DNA of 64,000 bases from Hydractinia symbiolongicarpus (GCF_029227915.1 NC_079878.1:7438001-7502000); one strand, 5' to 3'. Shown: positions 12,281-30,100, counted from the stretch's first letter. The notes: a model not told the origin generated them from the letters alone. Translations and numbers: made by a program.

Positions 12281-13217
12281 CAAGTCAGGGAATTCCACGA
12301 AGAAAACAACACGCGTGCTACACATCGCACGCGTAAATCTATTTTAGAAAATTTGCGCTTGCGTTTTTTCGATTTTTTTGCTGGTTTATTTCACTCTTAT
12401 CAGTCCCGTGAGTGTTAAGTGGTGTAAAAGTGCTAAATATATTAACAAAACACCTTAGTTCGTTGTAGGAAGTAATTTATAATAGGTAAATAACATATAA
12501 TTAAATTTAAACAGTGGACGAAGTGACGCTGACACGTGCCACACGTTGCACTTACTGCAATGGTCTGCCATTTTGTTTGTAGTGCTATTTATCCCCAACC
12601 TTGTTCCCAGGGTTATATTTTCTCCGTGGGTTATCTATTATCTATAAAAATGGTAAAAATGGGAGTCATTTTTTATTTATTGAGGTTTCAAGTTTTGTTT
12701 GTTAGATTTTGGGAGACGGCTTGTTTGGAATAGTTTAAAGTTGTTTTTAAATTAAAAGTTGTTCTTTAGATTTTTAAAAGAAAAACAAGTATGTTATGTT
12801 CTTTAATACAGTTAGGAATTTTAAAATAAAATGTTCAACATACATTTAATTTCACACAGGCAGAAAAAAACACATTTAATTTAACACGGCGTTTAATTAA
12901 CGTTTTTAAAAAAATTTAATTTAACCACAAGTGGTTATTAACTGTTTTTAATGATACAGTTGAAGCTGTCGATGTCAAACGATTGATTTTTGGAATACAG
13001 TTTTTAATAGTTAAATGCTTAAAGCATAGCCTTAAACGGCGACATTAACTACGCTGTAGAAAATCAACTTTTATAATTCCTTCGTTAATTTTTTTTATTT
13101 TATGAGAGTAAAGAGCGTAATTAGCGCGTGTGATGAATCGCACACCTGAATAGCTGTTGCACGTGTGTGGGCGCGTGCGCGTGCGATTGCACGCGTCTCA
13201 TGAAATTCCCTGCAAGT
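12281..13217. mobile_element. TIR DNA transposon (non-autonomous) with 5-bp CAAGT duplication
   Basis: Element body 12286-13212 (927 bp) is flanked by CAAGT at 12281-12285 and 13213-13217. The left terminus CAGGGAATTCCACGA matches the complement of the right terminus TCATGAAATTCCCTG. Both ends then enter a GC-rich stretch with ACGCGTGC/GCACGCG motifs, themselves arranged as inverted repeats. There is no coding frame; the 65-codon frame at 12536-12733 is unremarkable. The superfamily is not assigned. Confidence 0.65.
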
Positions 13218-13350
13218 GATCAAATAGACACGTATATAGGTTTCTTTTGTATTAATACATAGCTAAGTGATATAAACTAAATGAGTTTATAGTGCTGGTG
13301 TTAGGTTAAGATAATTCCTCTAGTGTTTAATTCCTCTTATTATTTATTCG

Positions 13351-13986
13351 GTTTATCCCTATTCGGGGGGGGGATTCCCCCCTCCTCAATAACTTTTCAT
13401 AGGATTGTTCAAATTGAATCAAACTTGGCACACTTATAGTACGTCGTGAAAGGAACAAAATGGCGGCAATAATTTTTTGCTTGCGTCAGCACATTTTCTG
13501 TGACGTCAGCAGAAGCTTGAAGATTGTTAAAAATGCCACTATCTGCTTAAAATATAATTACTTTTGTTCTAGAGCGAATTTTTACATTCTGTTTGAAGTT
13601 TCTGAAAGCTAAGTAAAATTTTTTTAACATATCTTCCGGTTTTTACATAGATCGAATAAAAAATTGGGAAATCGGATTAGTCACGAGTAAAAATTATTCA
13701 AAGTGATTCTTCTTGATGAAACAAAGTTTTGTTGCAAGTGTCAATTTCTAAGGATAATCCTAACAGGAGTTATTATATTTTCCCCATTATAAGGATTTCA
13801 TAGAGATTTTAGGGGTAGTTTCGAGTAATGGCCAATATTAAAGCCTCTGAAAGGTATGGGACCTAAATATTTAGCATTCAGGTGTCTAATAGATAAATGT
13901 TAAAACTCAGTAAGTATCATAGCCATATAAGAAAGCAATCAGGAGTTATTAAAAAAAACGTCAGGGGGCGGGCGGAATCCCCCCTA
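13351..13986 (+). mobile_element. piggyBac-like MITE, second copy (right end truncated)
   Basis: Direct-orientation relative of the element at 6870-7616, near-identical over long stretches (for example TGTTCTAGAGCGAATTTTTA and CTCTGAAAGGTATGGGACC). The left end CCCTATTCGGGGGG is intact, but the flanking TTAA is altered to TTAT. An internal segment with CCGATTTTCGG motifs is missing relative to the complete copy. The right end breaks inside the GC palindrome at about 13986, with no terminal repeat or TTAA, so this copy is fossilised. Confidence 0.75.
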
Positions 13987-14494
13987 AGAATAATGCAACA
14001 AGAAAGAGACGGTCCCATGCTCCCACATCACAGCAAAAATGGCGACCACAACTTCACATTACAGGACCCTGAACACCCTGTTCCTATTCCCGTGGACGGC
14101 ACAGGTATCATATAACTAGGACCAACTCGTATTACTTAGTCACTTGACAGACCCTTATGTCCCAGAAGGGACTCGGTCTAGTCTTAATTCTTAGAATCTA
14201 GCCCCAACAATGTTCCAGATGGAACTCTGGCTGACAATGAGCTTTAAGTACTCTATAGGACTAAGCCATGGCCCCTCGAGATCCGCTCAATGTGGTAAAA
14301 AAAAGGAAAAGTGAACCTGTGGATTTCTCCACCGACCATTAACTACCTTGGGTAATTTTGGCAGGAAGAAATTTTGGCGGGAACAAAATTTAACAGATTG
14401 CAAAAAAATTTAATTTGGTGGGAATTTAATTTGGTTTCTACAATTGATGCGATTTAGCTTAGCTTCTTATTTTGCACCATCTGGTATTTCCACT

Positions 14495-15015
14495 TTTCCT
14501 GTTTTTTTTTTCATTCTCCTTGAAAGTCCAAAGTCCTTGAAAGGCTTTTTGTCCAAGTCGATATCAATAAGATCAAGGTTCAATTGTGGGTTCCTTGCAA
14601 TCAGCACCTTTGTGACCGATAATGCAATTACTGAATTAACTTGTCCACCGCGACTTCTTCAGGCACACAAATACTTCTGTACAAAGTGAACCTAACAGTA
14701 ATGGTCTTCCTCTAAGCATTAGTTACAGTTCCTGTTTAACTTCACGCATCTCTTTGCCGGACTCCTGTAACTCCTCTTTGTATGCTTTGTAAAACCTTCA
14801 GACGGTACTTTCATTCAACGTTGTTTTTGCACTGGTATACTTTTGTACTATAGCAGCATGACCATTTTCCGCGACATATTTACTGATATTAAACTTTCCT
14901 TTTGCTGACCAGTTTGAATATGTCTCTTTTCGATTAGATTTTTCACTTGCTGCTGTGGCTGCTTCAGTTACAGCAACAAAGTCCAGAACACCAAGCCCAG
15001 GTTCCTTTTGAAAAA
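14495..15015 (-). pseudogene. Decayed transposase, N-terminal HTH region (pogo/Tigger-like family)
   Basis: Read on the minus strand, the segment holds ETYSNWSAKGKFNISKYVAE, then LNESTV, then a basic helix RFYKAYKEELQESGKEM and a GRPLLLG motif. This is the order seen in helix-turn-helix regions of pogo/Tigger-like transposases common in cnidarian genomes. A later piece, VNSVIALSVTKVLIARNP and KDFGLSRRM, continues the pattern. Frames change at least twice and stops interrupt the copy. The catalytic DDE region is not visible. The family name is from memory of the motif layout, so moderately sure. Confidence 0.55.
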
Positions 15016-15301
15016 AAACAAAAAATATTAAACTTGTAAACATTGTTTTTTTTATTATTCCAAAAAAGATTGTTTTTTGCACTCAATTCTACTCCATTTG
15101 CGAATTTAAATACTCACCAAATATTTTAATAACAAAGCAAACACTTTATGTTAAATTTAATCCTCGCTATTAAGATACGAATGTTAAAAGTAAAGCAGAA
15201 ATAAAATAAAAATTCATTACCAGGTTCAGTATTGTTTCTTTTCTTTGATCCAATTGATTTTTTCTCTTAAAAGTCAAAACAACCCATTTTAAATTGAACC
15301 G

Positions 15302-15341
15302 CAACATTTGAAAGAATGTCGCAACATTTGAAAGCATGTTT
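15302..15341. repeat. 20-bp tandem duplication
   Basis: Two consecutive copies of GCAACATTTGAAAGNATGT, differing at a few bases. Confidence 0.6.
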
Positions 15342-15519
15342 TAAAAGACGTCTTTTAAATGAAAATGTATCGTTTGTGGAGTGTTCGATTATTTTGCTCA
15401 AGTCTTTTGTCTGTACTGGAGATGGCATACTTAAGGTTTTTGAGATTACAGCAGCTGTTCAAAGATAACATTATTGAAAATTTTGGAATCCAAACCTCAT
15501 CAAATTTTAAATTGCTACC

Positions 15520-15961
15520 ATGAGACCGGCAACACATTTGGTATTTATATGCAAAATCGGTAGCGAAACTCCTGTTGGTCATCTTTCAATGGAAATACCT
15601 AGGGTCACAAAGCTTTTTATCGATAGTGGAGCGACTGTCACTGTTGAACTGACAAGTGAGCACTGTAGGAGATCGCCTTTATTTCAAGGTGGCATGGAGA
15701 TTGCATGTAAAGTAACAACAAAGATCCCAGGAACAGTAACCAATCTTTTTATAATTGAAAAATACAAAAAACTTGTACAGGAATTATACACCAATCCAAA
15801 AAATGAAGAAATTTTAGGGTTCTTTTTTGAAACTAGAACCAGATGGAACTGACGTCAAAGTTGTAAATTTCACTCAGAAACCAAGAAATAGAAAAGAACG
15901 GAAGTCAAGACAAGAGATATTCAGCAGTTCTTCAGAGGTCCGAGTAACACGACCTGTGTAA
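15520..15961 (+). pseudogene. Unrecognised ORF with probable frameshift, in transposon-rich block
   Basis: An ATG at 15520 opens a 110-codon frame (start MRPATHLVFICKIGSETP) ending at 15852. Just before its end, at the T run near 15822-15828, the next frame takes over with a coherent polar tail (KLEPDGTDVKVVNFTQKP, later SSSSEVRVTRPV) and stops at 15961. A one-base indel in the T run would join them to about 146 codons. The segment LFIDSGATVTV resembles the active-site DSGA of retropepsins, but the rest does not look like a protease and it lies antiparallel to the neighbouring gag remnant. Function unknown; possibly a transposon passenger. Confidence 0.35.
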
Positions 15962-16253
15962 ACAAAAATCAAAATGGTGCTGCAAAAACGGACAATGTTG
16001 TAATTCTACACTAATTCTTATACCGAATTATATGCTTAGTACTCTGTTTTATTATACCATATTCCTTTTTCACAAAAGTGACATTAAAAAAAAACATCAT
16101 CATTCTAACTTGTATTCGCTTTCAATATGTATTTTTATCCTTGCATATTTTAGACTTACGGTAGTTTTCTCAATTGGAGATGTTGAAATGCAAGGGAATC
16201 CAGCCATGGCAGTTTAGCAGGAATCCATCAACAGCAGTAACCTTTTTGTCACA

Positions 16254-17426
16254 TCAAATGAGATTGCTGGAATGTATGTCTATGTATGTGCTTTCAGTAC
16301 TTAAGCTTGCTCCACTATTAGGGAAGCTTGGTGACTGTTGATGTATGGACATTTTAGCTGGTATTTCTGTAGTGCTAGCATTCGTGGCGGCGACATAGTG
16401 GTCCGAGTCATGATCGTAATGACATGAGCAATAAGAACATTTGCATGAGCAGATTTGCTTTGTGGTTGATGGCAAACTTTTGCAAAATGGTTTATTTTTG
16501 ACAGTTTACACATTGTTTTCCCCAGAAAGGATATGGATCTTTAAAGTGAGCTGTGAGATAAGGATCCACAACACAGCATGTGTTTTTGCCTTAGCTTTTT
16601 TTTGATATATGAGCTAGATGGTCAGATGGCTGTTGTAGTTGTAGTTGATTATGAAATGCAGCTTCGAAGGCTTCAGCATGCTTGATGATCTTAGGTAGAG
16701 ATTTTAGATAACAACCTTTGAAGGAAGGTCTGTTTGTAGGGCCTCATTGTAAAGTCCACGAATATTTGCTTTATGATGGGGACAGGCATATTTACATTCC
16801 TGTGCAGTAGATTTTAAGCATAACTGTGAGTTCTTTGACCTTCTCATTGGTGAATGTCAGCAAATGTCATTCCAAGCGCAGTTGGATTAGATTTGCTGGT
16901 AACAATAGATTTATTGCTTGAAGTATATTATCTTCAGACAGAGCTGAAGTCATGGTGTGTGCTAATGATGCTGTGTTGAACAACCTCGTCATATAGATTG
17001 TATTGTTGGATTGTAAGTTAGTTTTGTGATATGTTTGGTAGTTTCTTGAATACGACCCAGTCAGTGTGAAAGTTTCAAAACCGAGGGTTGGTCATGTCAG
17101 AAGAGGCATGGGGTGTATTAGCTAAGACTGATTTTGATGTTCTGATGTGCTGGGCGATAATGTATGCATAGTGGCAGTTGGTAGTGCTAATGATTGGCAG
17201 AGTATTTCTAGATTATATAACCAAGCACTTTGATTTTAGGGTAGTCTTTGGTGAGGCCAGCCAGAGAGCTTTCTGTGATGCAGTTTTCTACGAATTTGAT
17301 TGGATAAGTGTCACCAGTGGCCCCAGGAATGCCAGCTGCAGTAAAGAAGGATTTCCATTGTTTTTTTTTATCTTGCAGCACCATGTTTGAGTGTTTAAAA
17401 TAATAAATCACAATTTGTTGGGTCAA
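16254..17426 (-). pseudogene. Decayed retrotransposon gag with SAM-like segment and zinc knuckle
   Basis: On the minus strand, at about 17370-17208, a segment reads KKKQWKSFFTAAGIPG, then FVENCITESSLAGLTKDY. This is the layout of a sterile-alpha-motif fold (W..FF..AGIP...F..N.I....L..LT..Y). Further along come DWVVFKKL, SNPTALGMTFADIH and a final Cys-rich patch where CVNCQK and NHFAKVCHQPQSK lie in adjacent frames. That patch is the remains of a CCHC nucleocapsid knuckle as in Ty3/gypsy gag. Stops and frameshifts are numerous, so the copy is dead. No protease, RT or integrase follows on the same strand. Gypsy-type assignment is by motif order. Confidence 0.6.
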
Positions 17427-18270
17427 ATATTTTTCCTATAATGTAAATACAAGATAACAATATAAATATAACATGAGTTCTTGGATTATAAAATGAGAGA
17501 AGAAATTGATTTACATTTTGTAAAACTATTCAAGATAAAGATAAAGTACTGAGGTTGGCCTTTGTGAAATGCGTGTTACTTTAGTAATTTTTTTTTTTGG
17601 CGCGAATCAAAAGAAATATGTATATCATGTGCCTAATGCGTGCGAGTTGCTTTGGTTAAACAAAAACTACAAATATTTCAATAAGTCTTTTCCAATAATC
17701 TTGCATATGGGATTGCTGTATATTTCTATCTGGTTTGTAGTGTATAATATATATGTTTCCAATATTTGCACAACATTGTGAGTTTGATCTTATTTATAAT
17801 CCAATATAAAATAAAAGTAGTAAAAGTTGCATTGTTTGTACTAAACAGATTTGCACTAAAATGTATAGGTTTTTTATGCATCATAGTTTTTATATACTTG
17901 TTGAATTTTATTTTTTTTGAAAATAATACCAACCTAATTTCCACCCTTTTTTTAAAATAAACCCATCTCTCTAATGGCCCACTTCTCTAGTAAATCCATT
18001 TTATTTATAAGTTCAAAAGGTTATTCCCACAACGGGAAAGAAAGTATATATGGTAAGTTCTGCACATATACAATACCAGGTTTTCACTACAATTTAAGTG
18101 ACATTTTGATAACTAAGTTACCAAATTGTCTGAGACTGGGTTAATTAGGTGATGTGACCTAAAATTGTAGGTGTTTAGGCCATCTATATATTTAAAAGTT
18201 CGTTCATCATTAATTTATATGTAATGTGCATATTTTTAAATAAAATGAGTTCCTTCCTTTATAAAACATT
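17427..18270. other. Intergenic; no supported gene
   Basis: AT-rich DNA between the gag remnant and TMEM50. Short open frames on both strands (17569-17960) have low-complexity, hydrophobic composition and no recognisable motif. It may include upstream regulatory sequence or a 5'UTR exon of TMEM50, but nothing specific is visible. Confidence 0.4.
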
Positions 18271-18480
18271 GATAGCAATCAATTTTCTTACTGAAGGAGT
18301 ATCTTATCCAAGTTGACTTAACTTGACAATAAGCAAACTTGAAAATGTTTTTTTTTCACCAAAGGTGTTTTTTATTGAAATTCTTAGCAATCAATTTTCT
18401 TACTGAAGAAGTATCTTATCCAAGTTAAATTAACTTGACAATAAGCAAACTTTCAAACGTTTTTCACTAAAGGTGCTATA
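18271..18480. repeat. Two ~95-bp direct repeats just upstream of TMEM50 start
   Basis: The block AGCAATCAATTTTCTTACTG through ACAATAAGCAAACTT and the following CACCAAAGGTG occurs at about 18274-18367 and again at about 18387-18477 with few differences. The second copy ends about 50 bp before the TMEM50 ATG, so the duplication lies in its promoter or 5'UTR. Confidence 0.7.
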
Positions 18481-18525
18481 TTGATAGAATATTTTTTTCA
18501 TAAAGAGAATATTAATCAACAAATC

Positions 18526-24020
<5,495 letters not shown>

Positions 24021-24820
24021 ACTGTTGAGAATTTGTAACGAGCAGCGTTATAGATAAATCCAAGTCCAAAGACGATAAAAACATCTGGGGGTTACGTTTC
24101 AACGAATATCACTTGCATAACGATTATGGTGGAAGTTAAATGTTGAAGCCACTTTGTGACTTTTGCCATACGATGCAATTTGTAACTTTTTTTTTAGTTT
24201 TATTTAAGAAGAAAAATCTGTCCTTCGGTTCAACAGAACACGCGAGACTTTTGCTTTTTATCTAAAGAAAAGTGTGTGAAAAAGACAGCGATCCTTAAAA
24301 TGCGCTTGGCGTTTTAAAACAGGGTTTATAGGAGTGTAATAGTTTTATGTTCTTGTATTTATTTTTCTATTCATTTCTGTAAATATATATTTTATAAATT
24401 AAATTAGTCCTGAAAAATATTGTTTGGTTCCTGTTCAAAGCTTATCATTAATTATAGTATGGAGCTGTAATTCTGAAAAGAATTCTCTCTTTATTGGACA
24501 AACTGACACGATGCTGCGCAACAAGCATGTACACGTTGTACGTTTGGCTTGTACATACATCGCAAGTCGTTACTTTAACGTGCAAGTGGCCTCTTTGCAG
24601 TAGACATTTTTTCATTGTATAAAATAAAACTGGAACCAAATTGATTTGACATTAAAAGGCCCTATATTCTTAGCCCGTGCTTCGTATTTAAAGAAAACCT
24701 TGTATGTTGTATGTTTGTTATTGCAGTGATAAAAAAAATCGCTTTGTGGTTCCACAGCAGGTTGGGATTGACTTTTTCATGACGAATTGCTTACGCTCCA
24801 ATAAAAGAAAACATTGAATA
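24021..24820. other. TMEM50 3' flank; no further gene seen
   Basis: Probable 3'UTR and intergenic DNA. The minus-strand frame 24448-24639 has no recognisable motif. Confidence 0.4.
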
Positions 24821-25386
24821 CAGTCCACGCTCGACATCTAGAATATCCGTTATCTCAAATATTTTTTCTGGTCCCTTTCGTCATTGCAATCTTTTTTAGG
24901 CAAAATTACGTTCTATATCTTGAACTCCGTTATCTCAAACATTCGCTTTGTCAGACTATTTTTCCGGTCCCTTCAGCTTATTTTAGCACGTTATCCCGAA
25001 CTTTCCCCTTATTTTTCGAACAAAAACATTCGACTTTATAAAAAGTTCAATTGATTAAACAGAATAAAAATAGACTTTCGATTGTTTACAATTTGGGATT
25101 TTTGAAATCCTCCTTATTTCAAAAATAGCTGCCAAGCGAAAAGTCGTGGGAAAAAACGTTGGCTGAGAAATGCAATGCTATAAAAGAATACTATTATCCA
25201 TATATTCCGTCTTTTTTCTGTTCCTTGTTTTCGGCTTAACAATCTTCATAAACTTTCGTAAACAAGTACGGGTATTTCGCTATGTCGAACTTAAGGGCCT
25301 TTGATGCTTGATATCTCGACTATCCTTTATCTCGAACTTTTTTTCGGTCCCCCGAGAGTTCGAGATATTGAGCGGCGACCGTGCTG
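24821..25386. mobile_element. TIR-flanked MITE, CGCTCGAyATCTCGAA family
   Basis: The left end CAGTCCACGCTCGACATCT pairs with the complement of the right end AGATATTGAGCGGCGACC, which ends GTGCTG at 25386. TTATCTCAAA/TTATCTCGAAC and CGGTCCC motifs recur through the element as palindromic pieces. There is no coding frame. A related fragment (TTCGAGATAACGGGTATTAG) is at about 62566-62600. Confidence 0.6.
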
Positions 25387-27139
25387 TTCTCGAATTACAT
25401 GCACAATGTCGTTAAAGAAGAAAATTTTTATCCTTTATGGCTACAATTTTCGCGAAGTTGCCAAATCATAATTTTTCGCAAAAATTAAATTTCGCGTAAA
25501 AAGGAATCTGGTAAAAATTTATGCAGGAGACGTTAAATAAGGACTGCTGAAGTTGAAATTTACAAATTGTGTAAACCATTTTTCAAAGAGGAAAAAAATC
25601 TAAATTTCGCGGGAAATAATTTTCGCGAAAACACGCCATATTTTCGTGAATTAACTCCCATAGTAAATTTACTAACTTATCGGTAAAAAAGTCTGCAAAT
25701 AAAAAAAGATCGGTAAGAATTTTTAGCAAAAATTTAGTTTTTGAAAAAAAATAAAAAACTGGAATAAAAAATTCGTGAATAAAAAGCAAAAATTGTTGAA
25801 AAACTGAAAGGTAAAAAAATTAAAGACGGTATTTTTTTGGTTGGTGAGGGAAAAAAATCATAAAAAATATTAGTCAAAATTGTCTTTTACTTATAATACG
25901 AAACATTTACGTTGTGTACAACATGGCGCAGACATACTTTTTTAACGGTTTGTCTTTTACAGGGTATGGAAGTTGCTTATTCACGCATGAATAAATTTAC
26001 ATAATATTGTACCTGTCTCGTACACGTTACATATGCAAATCAGCGCTTCTAAAAAACGCTTCCCTCTAGAAATGAGCCCTACAATAATAAGAATCAATAA
26101 TGGAAAATGAAATGAAAATAATTAGTGAATATACTAAGAAAAAGGGCTAAAACAAGCCCTGATCTCACGACAAGGTGGCAATGCTCTCCGCGCTAAAAGG
26201 TGCCTTGATTGTAATTGGTTGTTGGTAACCATAGCATCGTGGAATCTGCTGGCACATTGTTATTCCGCCATTTTGCTTCTGAAGCTACTGTGTGCTTAAT
26301 AGTATCACGTGTTAAGATATCACGTGGTATCTAAAAGGTTGAACCTTAACTATCTAAAAACCTTAAGTCACGTGGAAATTGTTACTAATGCACAGCTTAA
26401 CTAGAAAATAAAATAACATTCTATTATTTTCGTTTCACCTTCTCATGCTTTTCGTGACAAATAGAAAAACCGAACGTAACCTTTCGTAAGCAGTTGGATC
26501 TAGTAAGGATTTTTTATGTTTTAAACTATTATTTACACTTTTGACTATCAAAAAGTGTTCACCTTATTATTTATTAGTCAAAAATAGTTTAGCTTGCCTT
26601 ATCTGCCGTTATAACAGCATCGAGGTAGTCAACAGCCTTTATCTGGTTTGTCACGAGGCGACCCATCCTAGGACTTCTATAGAAGGGTGGATAAAACCAC
26701 GAAACGCTTTTGTCATAGCAAAAAAAGCATTTTTAAAAGCTTGCGTTTCTAGATAGCATTACCCCATGTTCTTTACAGGTCAGTATGAAGGTTTAAATTT
26801 GTTTAAAACGCGGCTAGCATAGATTGCTAGCCAAAATAAGCAACTGTTTTCCAAGTCTTATGGCTAGTTGAAAGTACATAACATGCTAGTATTAGCTATA
26901 TAGCCATAGCTGTGTTTGATATGTGCATGGAATGATATTTTAAGTTGTTTCTTCCTTGTGGTCGTAAATCTTTTTTTATTCTTCAACTATAGTGTTACTT
27001 TCCTTTTACTTTGTTTAACTCTTAAGCTTATTAGTTTTATCAAATACATAAACTTTTACGTTTTTCGATGTGGCAATTCTTTGGTATTAACTATATGTGT
27101 GTTTTTCAATTTAATTTAGCACTCCATTTTCTCTTTTAG
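25387..27139. other. FOXN2/3 upstream region
   Basis: No coding exon is supported. The segment at 25480-25800 is an A/T-rich block with repeated TTTCGCG and AAAAATT motifs. At 26265-26275 CCGCCATTTTG fits the YY1-type motif often found at animal transcription starts; GGTAACCATAGCA lies about 40 bp upstream of it. This is a candidate promoter and untranslated first exon for the forkhead gene, whose coding exon begins after an acceptor at 27139. That link is inference. Confidence 0.3.
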
Positions 27140-27142
27140 ATA

Positions 27143-30100
27143 ATGACTGTCATGGAAAACCATAACAAAGTTTCCCAAGAGAAAGGTTCCTCACAGGAAT
27201 TTTTAAGTAACAATGAGAATTTATCTCCTTGTGCTGGTGAACTCATGGTTGCTATTAAACCAGGCTCTGCTAGTTATAGCCATTTAAATAATCCCCCTCT
27301 GAATACAAAGATGAATATATCAGCACTAAATACAAAAGCTTATGCTAATGAGGAAAAGTTAGTAATATCCAGAACTGTATCTCCAGTGAAGAGATCTTTT
27401 AATAATGTAGATATATTAACACTTGAGGCACCTTTGGCCAAGAGGTCATCAACACCAGAATCTTTTCAAAGTTCAGATTCGGGAACCAGTATCTTTAGAT
27501 CACTAAGTCAATCTGCAGGCAGTAGCCAATTACAATCAGCTATTAATAGAGTAAAAACAAATCTAAGCCAGAGTTGCTTTGCTGATCTCCGAGCAAATAA
27601 AGTCACTGATATCGATAGCGATTTGACATGCTTAAATTGGTTACAAGAAGGTGATTTGTTAAATGGATTCTCTCCCGGCTCATCAAAAACTACATCAGAC
27701 ATTAATAAGGAAGAGATAGAAATTAAGAATGAAAATCAGCAAAATACAGGACCACCTGATCCTACTTTAAATTCAATTAACGAAGTGGATAAAACATTAA
27801 GAAAACCAGCATACTCGTTTTCTACTTTAATATTTATGGCAATAGAGAATGCCAAAGGCAAGCGTTTACCAGTTAAAGACATTTATCAATGGATTCAGGA
27901 TAATTTTCCATATTTTCAAAAAGCGCCAATAGGATGGAAAAACTCTGTCAGACATAACTTATCTTTGAATAAATCGTTTAAAAAGGTGGAAAAAGAGAAA
28001 GTAAGTATCTATTTGAAATTTCTGAGTTTATTATCATCAGTCAGTGGCCTGTGGATAAATCCACAGGTCCGTCCTGCATTTATTTATTGCATTTTGTGTC
28101 TCACTACTGCAGTTTATCTTGCATGACAGACAGACATATACCAGTAGTTAATATAGATGTTTTTATTGTTGTATGTTTGCTAATGACACACAAACATCTT
28201 TTTTTGGTGTACTTTATAATGGTGTATATTGTCTGCTTTGTTTGGTATTAATTATAAAGAAAGAAGTAATAAAAACAGTAAGATTGACTGTAAAAGCAAA
28301 TTGAAAGTTAGGAAAACAAACATGAAACCAGGCCTAAAAAAATAAGATAAAAGCTAAGCCATTAATTGCTGCCCAGTACTACAAATTTTGTCTCTCAGTT
28401 ATAGCGGTACATGAAAATTAATAATATTTCTAATTATTTGTAATAACAAATAAGCAAAATATGTTGGGGTCTCATTTAGTTTTTTAATTGAATTTCTGGT
28501 CATGATGGATCATAATTAATCTGTTTTTGGGAGAGGGAATTAGTGTAATTTTTTGTTATACCAGATTATTTTTACAACTATTAAACTTAAAAACGGGTGC
28601 GAAATAATTAACATATTCAGGCCTTTCCAGGAGAGGCGTGCAATAGCACGCGCACACCTCCACACACACACACACAATGGCTTAGGCATGTTATTGATAG
28701 CACCTGCAAAATGACAAATTTTATAAGAAGTTAACCAGTGCAGCACACCCAAAAACACACCTAAAAAAATTTGAGGCGTGCTTTTTGGCACACACGTATT
28801 AAAATTTTCCTGAAAAGGCCTTCATATTTATGCAACCAAATCTAAGATAAAAAAGAAAAGTAGCTCTGCCTAATTTTGTTACTGGTATCTCTTGTATCAA
28901 GTAATTAACACAACTTTGGGTTGAAGATTTGCTGCCCATGTTTTATCCTTGTCGTGTTAAATGTACAGTGTACATTAGTTAAAGTTTATTGCAATAAGTT
29001 TTTTATAAAAATATTTAAATGCAAATGCTTTGTGTTTAGATAATCATCTTGTTTTTACTGATTTGGTTATATATAAATATGTTAATTATTTTGATCAAGC
29101 TGTTTGAAAATAAAACATTTATGAAAATGCATCCTGTAGTATAGAAAAATGACACTTTTGTCGTAATAAATTTCATCCATTATTTACGACAAACAGCATG
29201 TATAAAGAAACAGAAAAAAGTTTTCTGTTGTTACTTATGTCAATATTGTGACAGATTAGACAACTTTTTCATTTAAACTTGGCTATACTCTCATTTTCTT
29301 TAAAGAGAATGTACATATTATGTTCTTAGAGTTGTTGACTTAAAATGCCACCTGTTTACAGCTTCTCATCTGTGTATGAATGTAGTAAAAAAGTTAATCT
29401 AAAATGTAGTTGTATATACATGCTTAAAATGTTTAAGTTTCAAAAAGATCTACAACTTTCTTATGGAAGTTAACCTTCCTAACCAAAGCTATATATCTTT
29501 TTTAACGCTATGTTCTTATTAGTGTATAGGGAAAGGCTCTTTGTGGACGATTGATCATGAGGCCAGGGCTGGATTAGTACAGCAACTACGCAAAACGACA
29601 ACATATCATTCATATCCATACTCCAAATCACCATATCATCATAGCTGCAATAAGTATGTTTATTTGCCTTAATGAATGTTGATTGCTTTGTGGTAAAGAT
29701 CTTTTTGTAACAAGATAATTTCTACTTTTTTAGATATTTTGCTAAAGATAAAGCTACTTATAAGAGAGGTACAATTTTTTGTGATTATTACTCACTGTAA
29801 ATTTTTAAATTATTTTAAGCTTTTAAAAAAAAATGCCGTTAAATTGCAAGATTGTTTTCAAATGTATTTTATGTATGTATTTTTATTAGATTTCCATGGA
29901 AGATTTATTGCAAATCATGGTAAGCTAAAACTTTTAGTTTTAATTATACAGTCAAGTCTCAGTATGTGTATACTTTGTGGATTATTTTTATATGCATAGA
30001 TTTTGTATTTGTAAAAAGTGTTTCCGTTATAGACGATGCTGAGTTTGACGTGGCAGCAACGATGTGTTCAATGGGCAGTCCATTTCCAGGAAAAGGTGCT

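Noticed and set aside
15640-15680. DSGA motif considered as a retroviral-type protease
   Set aside because: The flanking sequence lacks the rest of the retropepsin pattern, and the frame is antiparallel to the neighbouring gag remnant.
28001-28126. Extension of the first FOXN2/3 frame beyond residue 286
   Set aside because: The GTAAGT donor at 28001 and the resumption of the forkhead wing at 29523 show that the extension is intron read-through into a repeat copy.
29530-29653. Forkhead exon starting at the TATAG/G acceptor at 29530
   Set aside because: That acceptor would put GKGSLW out of frame. The acceptor TTATTAG at 29521-29522 keeps phase 0 and gives CIGKGSLW.
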